A stretch of DNA of 64,000 nucleotides. It comes from AR12 sp036265915. Lineage in GTDB: Bacteria > Methylomirabilota > Methylomirabilia > Rokubacteriales > CSP1-6. Where the stretch lies: contig DATAOC010000043.1 of the NCBI GenBank assembly GCA_036265915.1, positions 1 through 64,000 of the forward strand, read 5' to 3'. Positions 58,871 through 64,000 of this stretch are shown in pieces. The position numbers and the translations under genes were made by a program. Positions within the stretch are counted from its first letter, which is position 1; each line of letters begins with the position of its first letter. The notes beneath the pieces are model-generated. The model saw only the letters and a program-made list of their open reading frames with translations, made no database searches and was not told the origin of the DNA.

Positions 58871-60958
58871 ATGTCGTATCGGCTCGGCTTCGACGTCGGC
58901 GGGACGTTCACCGATCTCGTGCTGCAGTCGCCCGCCGGCGAGCTGACGACCGGCAAGCGGCTCACCACGTATCCCGATCCGTCGGAGGGCTGCCTGGCCG
59001 GGCTCGACGAGCTGCTGACGCGGGCGGGCGTGCGGTGGAGCGAGGTGGGCCAGGCCGTGCACGGCACCACGCTCGGCTCGAACATCGTCATCGAGCGCAA
59101 GGCGCGGGGCGTCGGCCTGCTCACCACGCGCGGCTTCCGCGACGTCCTCATCATCGGACGCGAGAAGCGCTATCAGGTGTACGACCTGCAGATCGAGAAG
59201 CCGCCGCCGCTCGTGCGGCGCCGGCTGATCGGCGAGGTCACCGAGCGCGTGCTCGCGGACGGCTCCATCCGCACGCCGCTCGACGAGCTGGATGCGCGCC
59301 GGGCCATCCGCGATCTCGCCGCCCGCGGCGTCACCACGCTCGCCGTGTGCCTGCTGCACGCCTACCTGAACCCCGCCCACGAGCTGCGCGTCGCGGAGCT
59401 GGCCGCCGAGGAAGCGCCGCAGCTGACGGTGACGCTCTCGCACGAGGTGTCGCCGACCTTCCGCGAGTACGAGCGGACGTCGACCACGGTCGTGAACGCC
59501 TACGTCATGACGGCGATCCGCGACTACCTGCGCGGTCTGGCGGAGGCACTCGGCGGGCGCGGCTATCGCGGGCGGCTGTTCGTCATGCAGTCCTCGGGCG
59601 GCATCGCGACGGCGGAGGCGATGGAGCGCTATCCCGTTCGCATGATCGAGTCCGGCCCCGCGGCCGGGGCGCTCATGGCGGCCGCCTATGGCGAGCTGAC
59701 CGGTCACCGCGATCTCGTCGCCTTCGACATGGGCGGCACGACGGCCAAGCTGGCCCTCATCGAGAACGGGCGACCGTTCACGACCACGATGTTCGAGCTG
59801 CACCGCGTGAACAACGCCGCCGGCAGCGGGCTGCCGATGAACATCCAGGCGCTCGATCTGGTCGAGATCGGCGCCGGCGGCGGCTCCATCGCGCGGGCCG
59901 CGCTCGGCGTCATCGCGGTCGGCCCGGAGAGCGCGTCGTCCACCCCGGGTCCGGCCTGCTACGGGCGCGGCGGCCGCGAGCCGACGGTGACGGACGCCAA
60001 CCTGGTGCTCGGGTACCTGAATTCCGACGAGTTCGCCGGCGGCACCATGCGGCTCGACGCGGAGGCCGCGGCGGCGGCGATCGAGACGCGCGTGGCCCAG
60101 CCGCTCGGGCTGTCGCTGGCCGAGGCGGCGTGGGGCATCCACGCCATCGTGACCACGAACATGGAGCTCGCCACGCGCGTGGTGTCCATCGAGCGCGGCC
60201 GTGATCCGCGCGTGCTCACGCTGATCGCATTCGGCGGCTCCGGGCCCGTGCACGGCTGCCGGCTCGCGCAGGCGCTCGGGATTCCGCGCGTGATCCTTCC
60301 CGCCGCCGCCGGCGTGACGGCCGCCATCGGGCTCCTCGCGGCCGAGGTCCGCTTCGACGTGGCGCGCACGTACGTGCGCCGTCTCGATGCGCTCGATCCC
60401 TGCGCGCTCACCGCGATGTTCGAGGAGATGGCCGCGCAGGCCACGGCCGTGGTTCGCGAGTCGTCGGTGGCGGGCACGGTGACCGTGACACGCTCCGTCG
60501 ACGCGCGCTACGTCGGGCAAGGCTACGAGCTGACGGTGCCGGTGCCGGCGGGACGCCTCGATGCGGCGGCGCTCGACCGCGTGCGCGCGGCGTTCGACGA
60601 GATCTATGCGGCGCGCTATGGCTACGCGAACGTCGCCGAGCCGGTGGAGACCGTGACGTGGAAGCTGGCCGCCATCGGCGGCGCGCCCCGGGTGACGCTC
60701 GCCAAGGCGGAGCCGGGTGCCGGCGACGGCCTCAAGGGCCGCCGCCGCGCGTGGTTTCCCGAGACGCGCGGCTGGACCGACTGCCCGGTCTACGACCGCT
60801 ACGCGCTGGCGCCCGGGGCCCGGCTGAGCGGACCCGCCATCGTCGAGGAGCGCGAGTCGACGTCGGTTCTTCCCCCCGGCGTCAGCGCCGCCGTCGACGA
60901 GTACGCAAACCTGCTCGTCACCGTCCCGTCGCTCATGCCCACGGGAGACCGCGCGTGA
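58871..60958 (+). CDS. hyuA: Hydantoinase/oxoprolinase subunit A
   Basis: 695 residues, complete. ASKHA-type ATP site: GFDVGGTFTDLVLQSPAGEL, HGTTLGSNIVIERKARGVGLLTTRGFRDVLIIGR, SSGGIATAEAM, VAFDMGGTTAKLALIENG and GPACYGRGGREPTVTDANLVLG. It uses ATP to activate a cyclic amide or related substrate. Starts 4 bp after the regulator and overlaps hyuB by GTGA. Likely substrate class: hydantoins, 5-oxoproline-like lactams or aromatic ketones; not decided. Confidence 0.92.
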   Translation: MSYRLGFDVGGTFTDLVLQSPAGELTTGKRLTTYPDPSEGCLAGLDELLTRAGVRWSEVGQAVHGTTLGSNIVIERKARGVGLLTTRGFRDVLIIGREKRYQVYDLQIEKPPPLVRRRLIGEVTERVLADGSIRTPLDELDARRAIRDLAARGVTTLAVCLLHAYLNPAHELRVAELAAEEAPQLTVTLSHEVSPTFREYERTSTTVVNAYVMTAIRDYLRGLAEALGGRGYRGRLFVMQSSGGIATAEAMERYPVRMIESGPAAGALMAAAYGELTGHRDLVAFDMGGTTAKLALIENGRPFTTTMFELHRVNNAAGSGLPMNIQALDLVEIGAGGGSIARAALGVIAVGPESASSTPGPACYGRGGREPTVTDANLVLGYLNSDEFAGGTMRLDAEAAAAAIETRVAQPLGLSLAEAAWGIHAIVTTNMELATRVVSIERGRDPRVLTLIAFGGSGPVHGCRLAQALGIPRVILPAAAGVTAAIGLLAAEVRFDVARTYVRRLDALDPCALTAMFEEMAAQATAVVRESSVAGTVTVTRSVDARYVGQGYELTVPVPAGRLDAAALDRVRAAFDEIYAARYGYANVAEPVETVTWKLAAIGGAPRVTLAKAEPGAGDGLKGRRRAWFPETRGWTDCPVYDRYALAPGARLSGPAIVEERESTSVLPPGVSAAVDEYANLLVTVPSLMPTGDRA

Positions 60959-62682
60959 CCACGCCGGCCATCACGCTCGGCGTGATCTGGGGGGCGCTGC
61001 AGTCCATCGCGGTGGAGATCGGCACGACCGTGCACCGCACGGCCTACTCCGAGCAGGCGCGGGAGGGGCAGGACTTCTCGGTGGCGGTCTTCGATCCGAA
61101 GGGACGGATGGTCGCCCAGGGTCCCTACTCACCGGGACACATGGGCGCCATGTCGTTCGCGGTGCGGAACGCGCTGGCCGCGCATCCCGTTGAGACGCTG
61201 CGGCCCGGCGACGCCATCTTGCTGAACGATCCGCTGCTCGGCTCGGGCCACCTGCCGGACTTCTTCATCACGCAGCCCGCGTTCCACGAGGGGCGCCTCA
61301 TCGGCTTCGCGGTGAACATCCTGCATCACACGGACGTGGGCGGCGCGCGGCCGGGGAGCCAGGCCGTCGAGGGGATCTTCGACTACTTCCAGGAAGGCCT
61401 CCGGATCCCGCCCACGAAGGTGTGGCAGCAGTATCGCGAGGACGACGGCATCGTCGGCATCATCGCCGCGAACACGCGCACGCCCGACAAGGTGCTCGGC
61501 GACCTGCGCGCCCAGCGCAGCGCGCTGCGCGTCGGCGAGCTGCGTCTCGTCGAGCTGTGCGAGCGGTACGGCGCGGACACGCTGTTCGGGGCGATGGACG
61601 AGATCATCGCGCGGACGGAGGCGAGCATGCGGGCGGCCATCCGCGCGGTGCCCGACGGCGTCTATCGGTTCGAGGACTTTCTGGACGATTCCGGGCCGGG
61701 CACCCCGCCGCTGAAGGTCGCGGTCACGGTCACCGTCGACGCCGACACGATGACCATCGACTACGGCGGCTCGAGTCCCCAGACGGCGTCCGGGATGAAC
61801 TCGTACATCAACTACACACGCTCGTACTCCTACGCGGCGGTGAAGTGCCTCACCGACCCGTATGGGCCGATGAACGAGGGCGCGCTGCGGCCGATCACCG
61901 TCACCGCCCCCGAGGGCTGCTTCCTCAATCCGCGGCCGCCCGCCGGCGGCGGCCCGCGGGCGGTGATCTGCTATCGCACGTTCGAGGCGGTGATCGGCGC
62001 GCTGGCGCCGGCGCTGCCGGAGCGAGTGGCCGCTGCCGCCTCGCACTTCGCCAACCCGACCTTCGGCGGCTGGGACCGCGCGCGGCGGCGCCGCTTCGTC
62101 GCCTACGAGCTGGTGCTCTCGGGCACCGGCGCGCGCGCCACGCGCGACGGCTGCGAGGCCATGTCGTACGCGTTCAACGCGTCCAACATTCCGGTCGAGG
62201 CGCAGGAGGCCAATCAGCCGGTCGTCATCGAGCGCTTCGAGCTCATCCGCGACACGGCGGGCGCCGGCACGTTTCGCGGCGGCTGCGGGATCCGCCGCGA
62301 CATGCGCTTCCTCGCCGACGAGGGCAAGCTGACCAACCTCTCGGAGCGCCAGCGCTTCGCGCCGTACGGACTCTTCGGCGGCGAGCCCGGCGCGCTCGCG
62401 CGGACCGTGATCAATCCGGGTGCTCACGAGGATCTCGTGCACGGCAAGCAGTCTCGTGAGTTCGGGTACGGCGACGTGATCTCGTTCCAGCAGTCGGGCG
62501 CGGGCGGCTACGGCGACCCGCTCGCGCGCGACCCGCAGCGGGTCCTCGACGACGTCCTCGACGACTACGTCTCCGTCGAGGCGGCCCGCGCCCGGTATGG
62601 CGTCGTGATCGTCGGCGAGGGCGCCGTGGACCTGCGCGTCGACGCGGCCGCCACCGCACGCTGGCGGGAGTCCCGGCGGTGA
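60955..62682 (+). CDS. hyuB: Hydantoinase/oxoprolinase subunit B
   Basis: 575 residues, from the GTG overlapping hyuA. Family pattern: VEIGTTVHRTAYSEQAREGQDFSVAVFDPKGRMVAQ, LNDPLLGSGHLPDFFITQPAF, HHTDVGGARPGSQA, AGGGPRAVICYRTFEA and GGCGIRRDMRFL, ending QSGAGGYGDPLARDP. It forms the A2B2 or similar complex with HyuA and does the hydrolysis. Its stop overlaps the next gene. Confidence 0.92.
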   Translation: MTTPAITLGVIWGALQSIAVEIGTTVHRTAYSEQAREGQDFSVAVFDPKGRMVAQGPYSPGHMGAMSFAVRNALAAHPVETLRPGDAILLNDPLLGSGHLPDFFITQPAFHEGRLIGFAVNILHHTDVGGARPGSQAVEGIFDYFQEGLRIPPTKVWQQYREDDGIVGIIAANTRTPDKVLGDLRAQRSALRVGELRLVELCERYGADTLFGAMDEIIARTEASMRAAIRAVPDGVYRFEDFLDDSGPGTPPLKVAVTVTVDADTMTIDYGGSSPQTASGMNSYINYTRSYSYAAVKCLTDPYGPMNEGALRPITVTAPEGCFLNPRPPAGGGPRAVICYRTFEAVIGALAPALPERVAAAASHFANPTFGGWDRARRRRFVAYELVLSGTGARATRDGCEAMSYAFNASNIPVEAQEANQPVVIERFELIRDTAGAGTFRGGCGIRRDMRFLADEGKLTNLSERQRFAPYGLFGGEPGALARTVINPGAHEDLVHGKQSREFGYGDVISFQQSGAGGYGDPLARDPQRVLDDVLDDYVSVEAARARYGVVIVGEGAVDLRVDAAATARWRESRR

Positions 62683-63839
62683 TCGCCTTCACCGCCGAGC
62701 AGGAGGAGTTTCGCCGCAGCGTGGCGCGGTTCGTCGACGCCGAGGTGGCGCCGGCGGCGGCGGCGCTCGACGAGCGCGGGGAGTTTCCGGCCGCCCTCTT
62801 CAGGCGCGTCGGCGAGCTCGGCTATCTCGGTCTCCGCTATCCCGAGCAGTACGGCGGCGCCGACGCCGACATGACGACGTATTGCCTGTTCGCCGAGGAG
62901 CTGGCGCGCGGCTCGCTGTCGGTGGCCGCGGCGGCGGCGATGCAGGGCCTCATGGGCACCCACTTCATCCACAAGTACGGCACGGAGGCGCTGCGCGAGC
63001 GCTATCTCGTGCCCGCGCTGCGGGGCGACATCGTCGCGACGTTCGCGATGACGGAGCCCAATGCGGGCTCCGACGTGGCGAACCTGACGACGCGGGCCGA
63101 GCGGCGGGGCGATCGCTGGGTGCTGCGTGGTGCGAAGACGTGGGTGACCAGCGCCCCGGTGGCCGACGTGCTGACGGTGGCGGCCAAGACGTCCGGCGAG
63201 CGCGGGCTCAAGAACATCGCGCTGTTCCTCGTCGATCGGCGCACGATGCGCGGGATCACGCTCGGCAAGCCGATCGACAAGATGGCCGTCCGTGCCTCCG
63301 CCACCGGCGAGATCCTGCTCGAGGACGTCGAGGTGCCGGCCGATCACCTCCTCGGCGGTGAGAGCGGCGGCGGCGAGAAGATCGGCGCGATCCTGGCCGA
63401 GATCCGGATCATGACCGCGGCGCTGTCGGTCGGTCTCGCGCGCGCGGCCTACGAGGCCGCCCGCGTGTATGCGCGCGAGCGCGTCGCCTTCGGCAAGGCG
63501 ATCGGCGAGCACCAGGCGATCGGCTTCAAGCTCGCCGACATGCTGACCTCGATCCACGCGGCGGCGCTGCTCACGTACCAGGCGGCGGCGCGCCTGGACG
63601 CCGGCCGTCCGGTCGCGCGCGAGGCGGCCATGACCAAGCTCTTCGCGTCCGAGGCGGCGGTGAAGGTGACCGACGAGGCCGCGCGCATCTTCGCCTCGTA
63701 CGGCCTCGCCATGGAGTATCCGGTGCAGCGCTACTTCCGCGACGCGCGCTTCCTGCTGCCCGGCGGCGGGACATCCGAGATCCTGCGCGTCGTCATCGGC
63801 CGCGAGCTGGACTGGGACCGCGCGACGGCGTTCGCATGA
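62679..63839 (+). CDS. Acyl-CoA dehydrogenase (copy 2)
   Basis: 386 residues, GTG start overlapping hyuB. AEQEEFRRSVARFVDAEVAPAAAALDERGEFP, FAMTEPNAGSDVANLTTRAER, KMAVRASATGEILLEDVEVPADHLLGG and the C-terminal LPGGGTSEILRVVIGRELDWD. Complete. Placed in the hydantoinase operon, it suggests that ring opening feeds acyl-CoA oxidation. The substrate is unknown. Confidence 0.92.
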   Translation: MIAFTAEQEEFRRSVARFVDAEVAPAAAALDERGEFPAALFRRVGELGYLGLRYPEQYGGADADMTTYCLFAEELARGSLSVAAAAAMQGLMGTHFIHKYGTEALRERYLVPALRGDIVATFAMTEPNAGSDVANLTTRAERRGDRWVLRGAKTWVTSAPVADVLTVAAKTSGERGLKNIALFLVDRRTMRGITLGKPIDKMAVRASATGEILLEDVEVPADHLLGGESGGGEKIGAILAEIRIMTAALSVGLARAAYEAARVYARERVAFGKAIGEHQAIGFKLADMLTSIHAAALLTYQAAARLDAGRPVAREAAMTKLFASEAAVKVTDEAARIFASYGLAMEYPVQRYFRDARFLLPGGGTSEILRVVIGRELDWDRATAFA

Positions 63840-64000
63840 GACGCTACGACGCCCTCACGTTCGACTGCTACGGCACGCTCATCGACTGGGAGCGCGGCAT
63901 CGGCGAGGCGTTCGAGGTCGCCTCGCGCGCCGACGGGCACCCGGTGGACCGCGGCGCCGTGATTGCCGCCTACCATGCCGTGGAGCCGGCGATCGAGGCG
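63836..64000 (+). CDS. Haloacid dehalogenase-type HAD hydrolase (3' truncated)
   Basis: 55 residues visible, starting at the ATG overlapping the previous TGA. MRRYDALTFDCYGTLIDWERGIG: the nucleophile Asp and the CYGT variant are typical of type II 2-haloacid dehalogenase-like HADs. The rest lies beyond the window. It is probably the fifth gene of the hydantoinase operon. Confidence 0.85.
   Translation, partial: MRRYDALTFDCYGTLIDWERGIGEAFEVASRADGHPVDRGAVIAAYHAVEPAIEA

Noticed and set aside
1..64000. CRISPR arrays, tRNA or rRNA genes, insertion sequences
   Set aside because: No regularly spaced repeats, no cloverleaf with T-loop GTTCGA, and no transposase motifs were seen on either strand.

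Overview
The window is a dense, very GC-rich bacterial chromosome segment: third codon positions are almost all G or C, GTG starts are frequent, and genes in a set often overlap as ATGA, GTGA or TGATG. I see no rRNA, tRNA, CRISPR array, phage block or recognisable transposase. The gene mix (many orphan ABC_sub_bind-type and BMP-type binding proteins, a GntR/HyuA/HyuB amidohydrolase operon, DUF72 and DUF1326/DUF2182 proteins, PEP-CTERM and sigma-54 signals) suggests a soil or subsurface heterotroph, perhaps Methylomirabilota/Rokubacteria or a related phylum. That assignment is inference only; no phylogenetic marker was compared.

Layout. 1-5 kb: the 3' end of a UvrD-like helicase fused to a RecB/Cas4-type nuclease, a lipoprotein-like amidohydrolase, two small secreted proteins, a BON-domain lipoprotein and a protein with an Ada-like Cys motif. 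5-12 kb: UbiB kinase, a complete BMP-type (nucleoside-like) ABC importer and an Asp/Glu racemase. 12-21 kb: LigD, an SDR, the DUF2182/DUF1326 pair, an orphan binding protein, two TPR proteins and an epoxide-hydrolase-like enzyme. 21-30 kb: DinB-like, monooxygenase, DUF72, GNAT and HugZ-like genes; a 26-residue membrane microprotein divergent from a CsbD gene; an MFS exporter; secreted and membrane hypotheticals; a 51-residue SWIB-like protein; a TcuA-like flavoprotein. 30-38 kb: DinG/XPD-like helicase, Nudix hydrolase, secreted amidohydrolase, an ECF sigma factor with an Ogt-Ada fusion, and a zinc-ribbon/cyclase/AAA/TPR regulator. 38-48 kb: NHL protein, pterin dehydratase, a 171-bp inverted-repeat element, iron alcohol dehydrogenase, thioesterase, lytic transglycosylase, second CsbD, acyl-CoA ligase, a heme-c cyclase sensor, second DUF72, D-cysteine desulfhydrase and hydrolases. 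48-58 kb: rhodanese, enoyl-CoA hydratase and HAD; a tiny PEP-CTERM protein; apt; hydroxyacyl-CoA dehydrogenase; a metal importer without its ATPase; acetamidase; acyl-CoA dehydrogenase; XerC/D-type recombinase. 58-64 kb: a GntR-controlled hydantoinase operon with another acyl-CoA dehydrogenase, and a HAD gene that runs off the end.

Two regulatory signatures cut across these regions. First, five small envelope or stress genes (BON lipoprotein, microprotein, two CsbD genes, PEP-CTERM protein) have sigma-54-like -24/-12 elements (TGGCAC-N5-TTGC type, always GG-N10-GC spacing, the last with GA) 20-55 bp before the start, plus strong Shine-Dalgarno sequences. I propose they form one regulon. Second, about fifteen housekeeping genes have a TATAAT-like hexamer ending only 5-9 nt before the start codon and no Shine-Dalgarno, which points to leaderless transcripts and settles several start choices. 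All calls come from reading the sequence; no database search was run.
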